Source: Catellatospora vulcania (GTDB lineage Bacteria; Actinomycetota; Actinomycetes; Mycobacteriales; Micromonosporaceae). Taken from it: a DNA stretch of 64,000 nt. A program made the position numbers and the translations under genes. The DNA lies in NCBI RefSeq assembly GCF_009720385.1, contig NZ_WARX01000020.1:124001-188000 (forward strand), written 5' to 3'. Positions 1 through 12,946 of the stretch are shown here, piece by piece (position 1 is the stretch's first letter; each line of letters starts with the position of its first letter). The notes under the pieces were generated by a model. It made no database searches, was not told the origin of the DNA, and saw only the letters and a list, made by a program, of their open reading frames with translations.

Positions 1-141
1 CAGCACCGCGGCCTCGACCGCCTCAAGCTGCTTCTCGTTCAGGCTGAAGGCCAGCTTCTGCACGAGCGCGATGGCCTCGAGGTGGTTGAGGTTCATCTTC
101 CAGTTGCCGGCCATCAGGGGCCGGCGCTTCACGTCCGCCAT
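1..141 (-). CDS. tpiA: Triosephosphate isomerase, N-terminal part (runs off the window)
   Basis: Only the first 47 codons are present. The N-terminus carries the family signature [14 protein letters not shown], whose Asn and Lys belong to the active site that interconverts dihydroxyacetone phosphate and glyceraldehyde 3-phosphate in cytosolic glycolysis. The ATG lies only two bases after the pgk stop codon, so translation is probably coupled to pgk and the gene is the third member of a gap-pgk-tpiA operon. The rest of the protein lies beyond position 1 of the window. Identification is firm despite truncation because the motif and the gene order both fit. Confidence 0.95.
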   Translation of the reverse strand, partial: MADVKRRPLMAGNWKMNLNHLEAIALVQKLAFSLNEKQLEAVEAAVL

Positions 142-143
142 GC

Positions 144-1339
144 TCACGCCTCCAGCGCTTCGAGACCGGGCAGGGACTTGCCCTCCAGGTACTCCAGGGA
201 GGCGCCGCCGCCCGTGGAGATGTGACCGAACGCGGCCTCGTCCAGGCCGAGGGCACGCACGGCCGCGGCCGAGTCGCCGCCGCCGACCACGGTGAACCCG
301 TCGACCTTGGTGATGGCCTCGGCCACCCCGCGGGTGCCGTTGGCGAACGGGGCCAGCTCGAACACGCCCATCGGGCCGTTCCAGAAGACCGTCTTCGCGC
401 CGGACAGCGCCTCGGTGAACAGGGCCACCGACTGCGGGCCGATGTCCAGGCCGAGCCAGCCGGCCGGGATCGCGGTCGCGGCCACGGTGTCGGTCTGCGC
501 GTCACCGGCGAACTTGTCGGCGACCACCACGTCGGTGGGCAGCACGATCCGGTCGCCGGCCCGTGCCAGCAGGTCGCGGCAGGTGTCGAGCATCTCCTCC
601 TGCAGCAGCGAGGCGCCGACCTCGTGGCCCTGGGCCTTGAGGAAGGTGAAGCACATGCCGCCGCCGATGAGCAGCTTGTCGGCCTTGCCCAGCAGCGCCT
701 CGATCACGGCGAGCTTGTCGGAGACCTTCGAGCCGCCGAGGATGACCACGTACGGCGTGGCGGGGTCCTCAGTGAGGCGCTTGAGCACCTCGACCTCGCG
801 CAGCACCAGGCCGCCCGCGTAGTGCGGCAGCCTGGAGGCGATGTCGTAGACACTGGCGTGCTTGCGGTGCACCGCGCCGAAGGCGTCGTCGACGTACACG
901 TCGCCGAACGCCGCCAGCTGGTCGGCGAACGCGCCGCGCACGGCGTCGTCCTTGCTGGTCTCCCCCGCGTTGAAGCGCAGGTTCTCCAGCAGCACCACGC
1001 CGCCGCCGGTCAGCGCCGCCACCGCGGCCTGCGCCGAGTCGCCGACGGTGTCGGCGGCGAAGGCCACCGGCGAGCCGAGCAGCTCCTCGAACCGCGCCGC
1101 CACGGGTGCGAGCGAGAACTTCGGGTCGGGCTCACCCTTGGGGCGGCCCAGGTGCGACATGACGATCACCGAGGCGCCCGCGTCGCGCAGCGCCGTGATG
1201 GTCGGCAGCACCGCCCGGATCCGGCCGTCGTCGGCGATCTTCCCGGGGCTGTCCTTGACGAAGGGCACGTTCAGGTCGGCGCGCACGAGCACGCGCCGAC
1301 CCGATACGCCCTCGGCGAGCAAATCGTCGAGGCTGCGCA

Positions 1340-1340
<1 letters not shown>
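144..1340 (-). CDS. pgk: Phosphoglycerate kinase
   Basis: This 398-residue protein has the normal length for the family. It transfers phosphate between 1,3-bisphosphoglycerate and ADP in the cytosol. Visible motifs are the substrate-binding RADLNVPF near residues 21-28, SHLGRPKG near 62-69, GGSKVSDK near 200 in the nucleotide half, and the C-terminal glycine-rich GGGDSAAA loop near 350. The ATG overlaps the gap stop codon by one base (TAATG), which argues for translational coupling from gap. The tpiA start follows its own stop by two bases. The gene is complete and nothing is unusual. Confidence 0.98.
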
Positions 1341-2533
<1,193 letters not shown>

Positions 2534-2591
2534 TCACCCCCGTGTCCCCTGTCACACGAAACGACAACGACCCCGGCTCCAAGATCGCAAC

Positions 2592-2658
2592 GATCTTGCG
2601 TGAACGGTTGCCCCTTTGCCCGCTTCGGGCGTGTCGCACCCACAGTCCACGCAAGATC
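2592..2658. repeat. GATC-bounded 67-bp palindrome (single copy)
   Basis: An imperfect inverted repeat begins GATCTTGCGTGAAC and ends with the near-complement GTCCACGCAAGATC, the outer bases being GATC at both ends. It lies 84 bases downstream of the whiA stop, in the gap between whiA and the gap promoter. Only one copy occurs in this window. Its format (GATC ends, about 14-bp arms, fixed-size body) matches the three multi-copy families found elsewhere here, so I treat it as a fourth family. The rest of 2345-2741 shows no gene. Confidence 0.6.
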
Positions 2659-2741
2659 GCCGCCTCGGGGGTGGGGGCGGGGCGGGAACGGGAGATCGCC
2701 GCGACCCGGGTGGGGCGCGGCGACCTCGGGGTTGCGGTGGG

Positions 2742-3722
2742 TCAGACGGTGAGCATCTCGGCGGTGACGGCGGCTTCGGTGTCGGGGATGCCGAGGTCGC
2801 GGGCGCGCTTGTCGGCCAGGGCCAGCAGACGCCTTATGCGGCCGGCGATGGCGTCCTTGGTCAGGGGCGGGTCGGCCAGGGCGCCCAGCTCCTCCAGGGA
2901 GGCCTGGCGGTGTTCCAGGCGCAGGCGACCCGCGCTGGTCAGGTGGCCGGGGGCGTCGTCGGCGAGGATCTCCAGGGCGCGGGTGACCCGGGCCGCGGCG
3001 GCGACCGCCGCCCGTGCCGAGCGGCGCAGGTTCGCGTCGTCGAAGTTGGCCAGGCGGTTCGCGGTCGCCCGGACCTCGCGGCGTACCCGGCGCTCCTCCC
3101 AGGCCAGCACGCTGGAGTGCGCGCCGATGCGGGTGAGCAGGGCGGCGATCGCGTCGCCGTCCTTGACCACGACGCGGTCGACGCCGCGCACCTCGCGCGC
3201 CTTGGCGGTGATGCCCAGCCGGCGGGCCGCGCCGACCAGCGCCAGGGCCGACTCCGGACCCGGGCAGGTGATCTCCAGGGCGCAGGAGCGGCCCGGCTCG
3301 GTCAGCGAGCCGTGCGCCAGGAAGGCCCCGCGCCAGGCGGCCACGGCGCAGCACACGCTCGCTGAGACCACGTTCGGCGGCAGGCCCCGCACCGGCCGTC
3401 CGCGCACATCCAGCAGGCCGGTCTGGCGCGCGAGCGCCTCGCCGTCCTTGACGATGCGCACGATGTAGTGGCTGCCCTTGCGCAGCCCGCCCGACGCGAG
3501 GATGTGTACCTCGCTCGGGTATCCGAACAGGTCGGCGACGGTCGTGCGCAGCCGCCGGGCCACCGCACCGGTGTCCAGCTCCGCCTCGACCACCACGCGC
3601 CCGGAGACGATGTGCAGCCCGCCGGCGAAGCGCAGCAGGGCCGCCATCTCCGCGCGCCGGCAGCACGGCTTGGGCACGTCGACCCGGCTGAGCTCGTCTT
3701 TGACCGCAGCGGTCATCGCCAT
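2742..3722 (-). CDS. whiA: Sporulation transcription regulator WhiA
   Basis: The 326-residue protein matches the WhiA family in length and in the N-terminal stretch [11 protein letters not shown] and the conserved [18 protein letters not shown]. The family has an N-terminal fold derived from LAGLIDADG homing endonucleases that no longer cuts DNA, and a C-terminal helix-turn-helix (here around residues 240-315, [20 protein letters not shown] and following). In streptomycetes it works with WhiB to switch on sporulation-septation genes. The gene sits in the conserved order rapZ-yvcK-whiA-gap. A GAGG box ten bases before the first ATG supports this start. Sporulation here is inferred, not shown. 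Confidence 0.96.
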   Translation of the reverse strand: MAMTAAVKDELSRVDVPKPCCRRAEMAALLRFAGGLHIVSGRVVVEAELDTGAVARRLRTTVADLFGYPSEVHILASGGLRKGSHYIVRIVKDGEALARQTGLLDVRGRPVRGLPPNVVSASVCCAVAAWRGAFLAHGSLTEPGRSCALEITCPGPESALALVGAARRLGITAKAREVRGVDRVVVKDGDAIAALLTRIGAHSSVLAWEERRVRREVRATANRLANFDDANLRRSARAAVAAAARVTRALEILADDAPGHLTSAGRLRLEHRQASLEELGALADPPLTKDAIAGRIRRLLALADKRARDLGIPDTEAAVTAEMLTV

Positions 3723-3775
3723 CGTGTCGTCACCTCGGGGCCGGTCGCGGCTGTGATTGCCTAATTGTGTCGTGC

Positions 3776-3821
3776 GCTTTGTCGTACGTGCTTAACGAGC
3801 TTTGTCGTACGTGCTTAACGA
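3776..3821. repeat. 23-bp perfect tandem duplication spanning the yvcK stop
   Basis: The 23-base unit starting GCTTTGTCGTACGTGCTTAA occurs twice back to back (3776-3798 and 3799-3821) with no mismatch. The second copy contains the yvcK stop codon (3815-3817, minus strand), so the duplicate places the same stop sequence again just downstream, between yvcK and whiA. The lack of divergence suggests a recent slippage or replication event. Confidence 0.95.
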
Positions 3822-4777
3822 GCGGTGGCCAAGAGTGGCACCAGTGCGCGGCCCAATCGGACCGGATCGTGTCGCGCGGTGCCGTCCTGGACGGCCACCG
3901 GCGCGATCGCGATGCGAGCACCGAGTGATTCTGCCGCATTCGCGACCGGTTCGGGGTCTCCCACGGCATTCCTGTCGACCAGAACAATATCGACCTTGAG
4001 GTCCGGGACATACCGACCCAGCGCGTCCAGGTGATCCGGCAGGGAAAGCCCCACCGTCTCGGAGTCCGCGGCCAGGTTCAGGGTGACCAGCCGGCGCGCC
4101 GCGCTCGCGGTGACCGCGGCTGCCAACTGCGGCACCAGCAGGTGCGGGATGACACTGGTGTACCAGCTGCCCGGCCCGAACACCAACCAGTCCGCGGCGG
4201 CGATCGCCGCCAGCGCCTGCGGGCACGCGTCCGGCTCCGGCGGCTCCAGCCGCACCTGGAGCACCCGCCCCTGAGCCACCGCGACCTGGTGCTGGCCGCG
4301 CACGGTGATCGTCTTGCCGCCGACGGCCAGGTCGGCCTCGATGCCCAGCGGGCGGTTGGACATGGGCAGCACCCGGCCCACCGCACGCAGCATCGCCCCG
4401 ACCTGGTCCAGCGCCGCCACCGGGTCGCCCAGCTGCTCCATCAGGCCGCACAGCACCACGTTGCCGACCGGGTGCCCGGTCAGCTCGTCGTCGCCGCTGA
4501 AGCGGTACTGCATCAGCCGGGCGGTGCGGTCGCTCAGGTCGTCGTCACCCGCCAGGGCGGCCAGCGCCTGGCGCAGATCACCCGGAGGGAGTACGTCGCG
4601 GCCCGCGCGGATCCGGCCGCTGGAGCCTCCGTCGTCGGCCACGGTGACCACCGCGGTGATCTCCAGGGGCAGCCCGGTCGCGCGCAGCGCGCGCAGGCTC
4701 GCGCTCAGCCCGTGCCCGCCGCCGAACGCCACCACCCGGATCCGGTCGCCGCCTGCCTGCGGCGCGAACCCGATCAT
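3815..4777 (-). CDS. yvcK: YvcK/CofD-like gluconeogenesis factor (UPF0052)
   Basis: The 320-residue product has the glycine-rich [18 protein letters not shown] near residues 14-31 and [14 protein letters not shown], both hallmarks of the YvcK/YbhK family, which resemble the phospholactate transferase CofD and bind UDP-sugars in Bacillus. In Bacillus and mycobacteria the family is needed for growth on gluconeogenic carbon and for normal wall synthesis. I chose ATG 4777 because the frame upstream runs into the rapZ coding region and the homologous part starts here; no strong ribosome-binding site is visible, so the start is the least certain part. It follows rapZ by 46 bases and precedes whiA, the usual order. 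Confidence 0.93.
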   Translation of the reverse strand: MIGFAPQAGGDRIRVVAFGGGHGLSASLRALRATGLPLEITAVVTVADDGGSSGRIRAGRDVLPPGDLRQALAALAGDDDLSDRTARLMQYRFSGDDELTGHPVGNVVLCGLMEQLGDPVAALDQVGAMLRAVGRVLPMSNRPLGIEADLAVGGKTITVRGQHQVAVAQGRVLQVRLEPPEPDACPQALAAIAAADWLVFGPGSWYTSVIPHLLVPQLAAAVTASAARRLVTLNLAADSETVGLSLPDHLDALGRYVPDLKVDIVLVDRNAVGDPEPVANAAESLGARIAIAPVAVQDGTARHDPVRLGRALVPLLATAR

Positions 4778-4823
4778 GCCGCGGCCGTGCTGTGCGCGCC
4801 GCGGCCGGACCCGCTCGCGCGGC

Positions 4824-5780
4824 TCATTCGCGTCCCAGGTCGCGGTGCTGTGCATGGGCGACCACGCGCAGCTCACGCAGGCGTTTGGCCAGCTCCTCGG
4901 CGATCGCGACACTGCGGTGCTTGCCGCCGGTGCAGCCGACGGCCACGGTCAGGTAGCGCTTGCCCTCGCGCTCGAAGCCGGGAGCGGTGGCGGTCACCAG
5001 GCGGGCGTACGTCTCCACGAAAGTGTTCGCCCCGCGCTGGCCCAGCACGTACCGGCTCACGCCCTCGTCGCGGCCGGTGTGCTCGCGCAGCTCGGGCACC
5101 CAGTACGGGTTGGGCAGGAAGCGGGCGTCGAGCACGAAGTCGGCGTCCGGGGGCAGCCCGTACTTGAAGCCGAACGACAGCACGGTGACCCGCAGCCGCA
5201 GCGCCTCGGGGCTGGCGAACAGCTCCTCGACCCGGGCCCGCAGCTGGTTCACGTTCAGATGCGACGTGTCGATCAGCACGTCGGCCTGCTCACGGGCCTC
5301 GGCCAGCAGCGAGCGCTCGGCGGCGATGCCGTCGGACAGGCGGCCGTCGCCCTGCAGCGGGTGCGAGCGGCGTACGCTCTCGAACCGCCGGATCAGCACC
5401 TCGTCGTCGGCGTCGACGAAGACCACCCGCGGCGAGAAGCCCTTCTCGCGCAGGTCGCGGATCGCGCCCGCGAGGTCGGTGGAGAACACGCGGCTGCGCA
5501 CGTCGAGCACCATGGCGGTGTGCCGGGCCGCGCCGCCGGCCTTCGCGGCCAGCTCGGCGAGCTGCACCAGCAGCGCCTGCGGCAGGTTGTCGACCACGTA
5601 GTAGCCGACGTTCTCCAGGGCGCGGGCCACGGTGCTGCGCCCGCCGCCGGAGACGCCGGTCACCACCACCAGGTTCGTGGCCGGGCCCTCGCCCGGCTCG
5701 TCCCCGGTCGCCCTGGGCTCGCCCTGCTGCTCACCGCGTTCGCCCGGCGTGCTGCGCCGGGCCGGTGTGTCCACGCTCAC
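4824..5780 (-). CDS. rapZ: RapZ-like RNase adapter / nucleotide-binding protein
   Basis: The C-terminal half has the RapZ-family signatures FGFKYGLP, DVRFLPNP-like DARFLPNPYW and VAVGCTGGKHRSVAIAEEL. In Escherichia coli RapZ binds the small RNA GlmZ and glucosamine-6-phosphate; its role in actinomycetes is not settled. The P-loop at residues 42-50 reads GVSGGGRST, with Arg in place of the usual Lys. The frame is open to an ATG at 5891; I prefer GTG 5780, preceded by a GGGGG stretch, because the upstream residues are Arg/Gly-rich and unlike the family. Even so about 35 non-conserved residues precede the P-loop. It lies directly after uvrC. Confidence 0.9.
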   Translation of the reverse strand: MSVDTPARRSTPGERGEQQGEPRATGDEPGEGPATNLVVVTGVSGGGRSTVARALENVGYYVVDNLPQALLVQLAELAAKAGGAARHTAMVLDVRSRVFSTDLAGAIRDLREKGFSPRVVFVDADDEVLIRRFESVRRSHPLQGDGRLSDGIAAERSLLAEAREQADVLIDTSHLNVNQLRARVEELFASPEALRLRVTVLSFGFKYGLPPDADFVLDARFLPNPYWVPELREHTGRDEGVSRYVLGQRGANTFVETYARLVTATAPGFEREGKRYLTVAVGCTGGKHRSVAIAEELAKRLRELRVVAHAQHRDLGRE

Positions 5781-5903
5781 GTGCGCCCCCACTGCTGTCG
5801 TCGCCGCCTGCCGGGGCGGCCGCCCGCGACGGCCACCGGTTCCAGCGAACCGCAGGCGGCGGGCGGGCACGTTGCCGCCGGATGCCGGCAACGAGAGAAC
5901 ATC

Positions 5904-7919
5904 CTAGCCAGCCGTGCCCGGTTCCTCCGCCGTGGCCAGCGCCGCGCCCGGCGCGGGCGTGGCCTGCGGCTGGCCCGGCGCCGTCGGCCCAGCCGCGTCA
6001 GGCGGGGTGGGTGCGACCTGCGGCGCGGTCGTGACCTGCGGCGGAGCGCCGAGGGCGGTGAGCACCGCGACCGCGGTGCGCGGGCCGATGCCGGGCACCT
6101 CGGCGATCTCGTCGACGCTGGCCGCCGCGAGCCGCTTCAGCGAGCCGAAGTGGCGCAGCAGCGCCTTGCGGCGGATGTCCCCCAGGCCCGGCACGCTGTC
6201 GAGGTCCGAGGCGGTCATCCGGGCGGAGCGGCGCTCGCGGTGGAAGCGGATCGCGAACCGGTGCGCCTCGTCGCGGACCCGCTGCAGCAGGTACAGGCCC
6301 TCGGCGGTGCGGGGCAGGATGACCGGCATGGCGTCGTCGGGCAGCCAGACCTCCTCCAGCCGCTTGGCCAGCCCGCACACCGCCACGTCGGTGACGCCCA
6401 GCTCGGAGAACACACCGGCCGCCGCGTTGACCTGCGGCGCGCCGCCGTCGACCACGACCAGCTGCGGGGGGTACGCGAACCGCCGGGGCCGCCCCGCGGC
6501 GGCCTCCTCGGTCGGGTCCGCCGGCCCTTCGGCCAGGTGGCGGGCGAACCGCCGCCGCATCACCTCGCTGATCGCGGACACGTCGTCGGTGGCGCCCTTG
6601 ATGATGAAGCGCCGGTAGTCGGACTTCTTCGGCACCCCGTCCTCGAACACCACCATGCTGGCCACCACGTCGGTGCCCTGGATCTGCGAGATGTCGAAGC
6701 ACTCGATCCGCAGCGGGGCCGAGGCCAGGCCGAGCGCGTCCTCGATCTCTTCGAGGGCCTTGCTGCGCGCGGTGAGGTCGCCCGCCCGGCGCAGCTTGTG
6801 CTGGGCCAGCGCCTGCATCGCGTTGCGGGCCACGGTCTCCATCAGGGTCTTCTTGTCGCCGCGCTGCGGCACCCGGATGGTCACCCGCGAGCCCCGGTGC
6901 TGCGCCATCCATTCGGTCAGCGCGTCGACGTCGGGGGGCAGCTCCGGCACGAGCAGCTCCTTGGGCACGTCGGACTCGCCGGTCTCCCCGCCGTAGATCT
7001 GGGTGCAGAAGTGGTGCACGAGGTCGCCGATGGTCAGCTCCTCGGTCTTGTCCACGATCCAGCCACGCTGGCCGCGCACCCGCCCGTCGCGCACGTGGAA
7101 GACCTGCACCGCGGCTTCGAGGGGGTCGTCGGCGAAGGCGACCACGTCGGCGTCGGTGCCGTCGGACAGCACGATCGACTGCTTCTCCATGGCCCGGCGC
7201 AGCGCGACCAGGTCGTCGCGCAGCCGGGCGGCGCGTTCGTACTCCATCGCGGCCGACGCGACCTGCATCTCCTTCTCCAGGCGGCGCTGCATGTGCTCGG
7301 TGCGCCCGGCCATGAAGTCGCAGAAGTCCTCGACGATGCCCCGGTGCTCGGCCTCGCTGACCCGCCCGACGCACGGCGCGGAGCACTTGCCGATGTCGCC
7401 GAGCAGGCAGGGCCGGCCGATCTGGCCCGCGCGCTTGAACACCCCCGCCGAGCAGGTGCGCGCCGGGAAGATGCGCAGCAGCAGGTCGAGGGTCTCCCGG
7501 ATGGCCCAGGCGTGCGAGTACGGCCCGAAGTAGCGCACGCCCTTGCGCTTGGCCCCGCGCATCACCAGCAGTCGCGGGTACTGCTCGTCGAGGGTGACGG
7601 CGAGGTACGGGTACGACTTGTCGTCGCGGTACTTCACGTTGAAGCGGGGGTCGTACTCCTTGATCCAGGAATACTCCAGTTGCAGCGCCTCGACCTCGGT
7701 GCCGACCACGACCCAGTCCACGCCGGCCGCGGTGGTGACCATCTGCTGGGTGCGCTGGTGCAGCGTCCACACGTCGGCGAAGTAGGAGTTCAGCCGGCTG
7801 CGCAGGCTCTTGGCCTTGCCGACGTAGATGATCCGGCCCTGGTCGTCGCGGAACCGGTACACCCCGGGCGCGTCGGGAATTGTGCCCGGCGCGGGCCGGT
7901 ACTGGGACGGATCAGCCAC
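5904..7919 (-). CDS. uvrC: UvrABC system protein C (excinuclease subunit)
   Basis: The 671-residue protein makes both incisions in nucleotide excision repair together with UvrA and UvrB, which are also in this window. An N-terminal GIY-YIG nuclease domain is seen at [19 protein letters not shown] (about 19-37), a UVR motif around [13 protein letters not shown] (about 220), an RNase H-like endonuclease half, and a helix-hairpin-helix region near residues 580-625 ([14 protein letters not shown] and [13 protein letters not shown]). The last 45 residues are a low-complexity Ala/Pro/Thr tail. The start is a GTG with no ribosome-binding site; a TAGGCT hexamer seven bases upstream suggests a leaderless transcript. 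Confidence 0.97.
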   Translation of the reverse strand: MADPSQYRPAPGTIPDAPGVYRFRDDQGRIIYVGKAKSLRSRLNSYFADVWTLHQRTQQMVTTAAGVDWVVVGTEVEALQLEYSWIKEYDPRFNVKYRDDKSYPYLAVTLDEQYPRLLVMRGAKRKGVRYFGPYSHAWAIRETLDLLLRIFPARTCSAGVFKRAGQIGRPCLLGDIGKCSAPCVGRVSEAEHRGIVEDFCDFMAGRTEHMQRRLEKEMQVASAAMEYERAARLRDDLVALRRAMEKQSIVLSDGTDADVVAFADDPLEAAVQVFHVRDGRVRGQRGWIVDKTEELTIGDLVHHFCTQIYGGETGESDVPKELLVPELPPDVDALTEWMAQHRGSRVTIRVPQRGDKKTLMETVARNAMQALAQHKLRRAGDLTARSKALEEIEDALGLASAPLRIECFDISQIQGTDVVASMVVFEDGVPKKSDYRRFIIKGATDDVSAISEVMRRRFARHLAEGPADPTEEAAAGRPRRFAYPPQLVVVDGGAPQVNAAAGVFSELGVTDVAVCGLAKRLEEVWLPDDAMPVILPRTAEGLYLLQRVRDEAHRFAIRFHRERRSARMTASDLDSVPGLGDIRRKALLRHFGSLKRLAAASVDEIAEVPGIGPRTAVAVLTALGAPPQVTTAPQVAPTPPDAAGPTAPGQPQATPAPGAALATAEEPGTAG

Positions 7920-7926
7920 GACGCCA

Positions 7927-7932
7927 AGCCTA
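7927..7932 (-). promoter_or_regulatory. Leaderless -10 hexamer of uvrC
   Basis: TAGGCT on the minus strand is followed by seven bases and then the uvrC GTG, placing the expected transcription start at or next to the start codon. No Shine-Dalgarno sequence is present. Confidence 0.6.
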
Positions 7933-8029
7933 GACGATCAGTCCGACAGTGCTCCGGGCCGCGATCTGCCCCGGCCGCCGGTCCGGCCCCGGATCCACAT
8001 GGGATCCGGGGACCCGGTCGGCCGAACGC

Positions 8030-8494
8030 TCAGGCGAGCTTGATCTCGCCGTCCTCGACCTTGATCTCCTTCTTGTCCAGCGCGCGGGGGGCGGGCGGCT
8101 GGAGCACGGAGCCGTCGGTGATCGAGAACTCGCTGAAGTGGCACTGACACTTGATCTTCCCGGCCTCGACCTGGCTCACCGGGCAGGCCTGGTGGGTGCA
8201 GATCGCGCTGAAGCCGACGAACTGGCCCGCAGTGGGCTGGGTGACGACGACACCCTGCTCCTTGAAGATCACCCCACCGCCGACCGGGATGTCGGCCGCC
8301 TTGCCGAGCACCGTTCCCGCGCCCGCGGCCGCGCCGGTCGCCCCGGCCGCACCCGGGCTCGTCGCCCCGTCGGTCGGCGTGGTGGCGGGTGCCTCCGAGC
8401 CGCAGGCGGCGAGCAGGGCTCCGGCGCCGACGGCGCCCGCGGAGGCCAGCAGGACCCGGCGCGAGGTCGCGCCGGACGTCGTCACGTCACTCAT
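8030..8494 (-). CDS. Rieske [2Fe-2S] lipoprotein, Tat-type signal
   Basis: The 154-residue protein begins with a twin-arginine export signal (SRRVLLASAGAVGAGALL) ending in the lipobox LAAC, so it is probably folded in the cytosol, exported by Tat and lipid-anchored outside the membrane. An Ala/Gly/Thr linker follows. The Rieske fold carries box I CTHQAC and box II CQCHFSEF, giving both Cys and both His ligands plus the disulfide pair. Small actinomycete proteins of this type are not cytochrome bc subunits; the partner is unknown. ATG 8494 is chosen over the upstream ATG 8530 because AGGAAGG precedes it at good spacing. Confidence 0.9.
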   Translation of the reverse strand: MSDVTTSGATSRRVLLASAGAVGAGALLAACGSEAPATTPTDGATSPGAAGATGAAAGAGTVLGKAADIPVGGGVIFKEQGVVVTQPTAGQFVGFSAICTHQACPVSQVEAGKIKCQCHFSEFSITDGSVLQPPAPRALDKKEIKVEDGEIKLA

Positions 8495-8606
8495 GAGGGG
8501 CCTTCCTAGGTGAGGGATTCTCTGGATCAACCTATCGGCCCGTTCTGAAATTTAGCTGCGAGTTCAACTATTTTTCTCACCCAGCGACAGCACCCGCCGC
8601 GCTCAA

Positions 8607-8667
8607 GATCGCCGTTTGAGGTCAGAAAGTGCGGTCAGAACCCATCTTTTGACCGCAAACAGCGATC
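8607..8667. repeat. GATC-bounded 61-bp palindrome, copy 1
   Basis: The left arm GATCGCCGTTTGAGGTCA pairs imperfectly with a right arm ending GACCGCAAACAGCGATC. The element is 61 bp from GATC to GATC, the same length as copies at 13746 and 50676. It lies downstream of uvrA and upstream of the Rieske gene, both on the minus strand. Confidence 0.8.
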
Positions 8668-8698
8668 ATGAACCGTCCCACGCCAGCGCGGAACCAGC

Positions 8699-8837
8699 GC
8701 GGAAGCGGAAGCCGCCGTGCCCGCGCGGAAGCAAGCCGCCCGTGCCGTCGCGGAAGCAAGCCGCCCGTGCCGTCGCGGAAGCGGAAGCCGCCCGTGCCGT
8801 CGCGGAAGCGGAAGCCGCCCGTGCCGTCGCGGAACAA
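8699..8837. repeat. Tandem array of five ~26-bp units
   Basis: Units starting GCGGAAGC and ending in GTGCCGTC (GTGCCCGC in the first) repeat head to tail with lengths 26, 25, 25, 27 and 27, followed by a partial sixth unit GCGGAACAAG. The last two are identical. Reading frames through the array give a repeated EAARAVAEA or FRDGTGGFR peptide, but the length changes of one and two bases break the frame, so a coding role is unlikely. It lies in the 396-base gap between uvrA and the Rieske gene. Confidence 0.9.
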
Positions 8838-8890
8838 GGCGTCCCGGCCGCCGCTGCTGAAGCGGGGCCGGGACGACCGGGCAATGCGGT

Positions 8891-11797
<2,907 letters not shown>

Positions 11798-12243
11798 GGC
11801 AGACTCTCCCCACACGGTCTTTCGGCGATGTCTTCAGGGCGGTCCGCCACGACTAAGCCCCAGCTCAGAGGCATGGGTCGAGCCAGCACGACGCGCTCGG
11901 CACGCAGTGCAGTCGCGTGCCGTGGGCAACTCTAGCCTCGGCCTCCGACATTCTTGTTTCGCGCCACGAACACACGTGCTAACCCGGCGATTCGCGTGAC
12001 GCGAGCCACCGTCGGTCGCCCGGCTTCGCCCACTTCGCCCCGTGTTCCCGCCCGCCCGAGGGTGGCGCACGGATCACCCGGGAGGGTGAACAGCGGGCGA
12101 CCGTCGGCGATTCCCGCGGCGCGAACAACGGCGGCGGGATCCGCCGTCGCGGCATGCGGCCCCCGGCGCCGTGCGCCCTCGGGTGGCGGGCCCGCGGCTG
12201 AAAGCCGGACGCGGCCGCACCCCGGCCGGTGGGCCCGCCCGCG
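11798..12243. other. Intergenic region with no supported gene
   Basis: These 446 bases separate the uvrA start from the tetR stop. They must hold the uvrA promoter. Short open frames here have no recognisable product, no good ribosome-binding site and an Arg/Gly composition typical of antisense or random frames. One sequence at 11967-11980, CGAACACACGTGCT, resembles an actinomycete SOS box with a mismatch in the second half; I do not call it. Confidence 0.5.
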
Positions 12244-12834
12244 TCACTCCCAGGGCAGGCGGTGCAAGGTCAGCTCGACGGTGCGCAGCAGTCGCTCGTG
12301 GTCCGCGCCTCCGGCAGCCTCGACGGCCAGCCCGGAGGACAGGGCGAAGATGTAGCCCGCCGCCGCCCGCGGGTCGACCGAGGCCGGCAGGTCGCCCTCC
12401 TCGCGTGCCCGCTCCAGTCGCGCCACCAGGTATCCCTCGCCGTTCTCGCGCCGCCGGGCCAGCTCGGCCCGGATGGACGCCGCGCCGTCGCCGACGGCCA
12501 GCGCGCCGTGCACCAGCAGGCAGCCCGGCGGGGTGTCCGGGCCGGTCGTGGCACGCGCCACCCCCTCCAGCCAATGCCGGATCACCGCGCGCACGGTCGG
12601 CTCCTGGATCGCGTCGCGGGCGTACCCGAAGACCGACTCCTCGTAGCGGTCGAGCACCCGGGAGAACAGGCCGGCCTTGGAGCCGAACGCGGCGTACACG
12701 CTGCCCGGTTTCAGCCCGGTGGCCGTGGTCAGGTCGGCCATCGTGGCGCCTTCGTAGCCCTTGGCCCAGAAGACGTCGAGCGCGGCGCCGAGCACCCGGT
12801 CGACGTCGAACTCCCGCGGCCTGCCCACCGCCAT
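12244..12834 (-). CDS. TetR/AcrR family transcriptional repressor
   Basis: The 196-residue product has a typical N-terminal TetR DNA-binding domain: a first helix after GRPREFDVDRVLGAALDVFW, then the helix-turn-helix TMADLTTATGLKPGSVYAAF around residues 31-50, and an unspecific C-terminal ligand domain. A GGAGG box six bases upstream supports ATG 12834; the longer frame to 12918 would run through the operator. It is divergent from an SDR gene, with two near-identical inverted sites between them, so it most likely represses both itself and the oxidoreductase and is released by a ligand related to the SDR substrate. The ligand is unknown. Confidence 0.92.
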   Translation of the reverse strand: MAVGRPREFDVDRVLGAALDVFWAKGYEGATMADLTTATGLKPGSVYAAFGSKAGLFSRVLDRYEESVFGYARDAIQEPTVRAVIRHWLEGVARATTGPDTPPGCLLVHGALAVGDGAASIRAELARRRENGEGYLVARLERAREEGDLPASVDPRAAAGYIFALSSGLAVEAAGGADHERLLRTVELTLHRLPWE

Positions 12835-12854
12835 CGCGACCTCCGGACAATTTC

Positions 12855-12873
12855 TTGAGTGGATGTTCAATAT
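12855..12873. promoter_or_regulatory. Probable TetR operator, left copy
   Basis: TTGAGTGGATGTTCAATAT contains a TTGA-8-TCAA dyad and is repeated in inverted orientation at 12904-12922. It lies 20 bases upstream of the tetR start codon. Confidence 0.7.
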
Positions 12874-12903
12874 ATCACGCGACAGACCACCGTTCGCCGT
12901 GCC

Positions 12904-12922
12904 ATATTGAACGAGCACTCAA
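12904..12922. promoter_or_regulatory. Probable TetR operator, right copy
   Basis: ATATTGAACGAGCACTCAA is the inverted partner of the site at 12855; the two match at 16 of 19 positions. It lies 24 bases before the SDR start, where bound repressor would block the SDR promoter. Confidence 0.7.
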
Positions 12923-12946
12923 CAATTCGAACCCGAGGAGCGAGTG

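Noticed and set aside
4305-8147. A 1280-codon open frame on the plus strand
   Set aside because: It is antisense to yvcK, rapZ and uvrC, whose homology is clear. Long empty antisense frames are expected at this GC content, and its composition (Gln, His, Arg, Val) is a shadow pattern.
8699-8837. Small repeat protein encoded by the 25-27-bp array
   Set aside because: Unit lengths that are not multiples of three break every frame, and no start signal fits.
11967-11980. LexA/SOS box upstream of uvrA
   Set aside because: CGAACACACGTGCT has the first half of the actinomycete box but a mismatch in the second; no box was found at uvrB or uvrC, so I do not claim SOS control.
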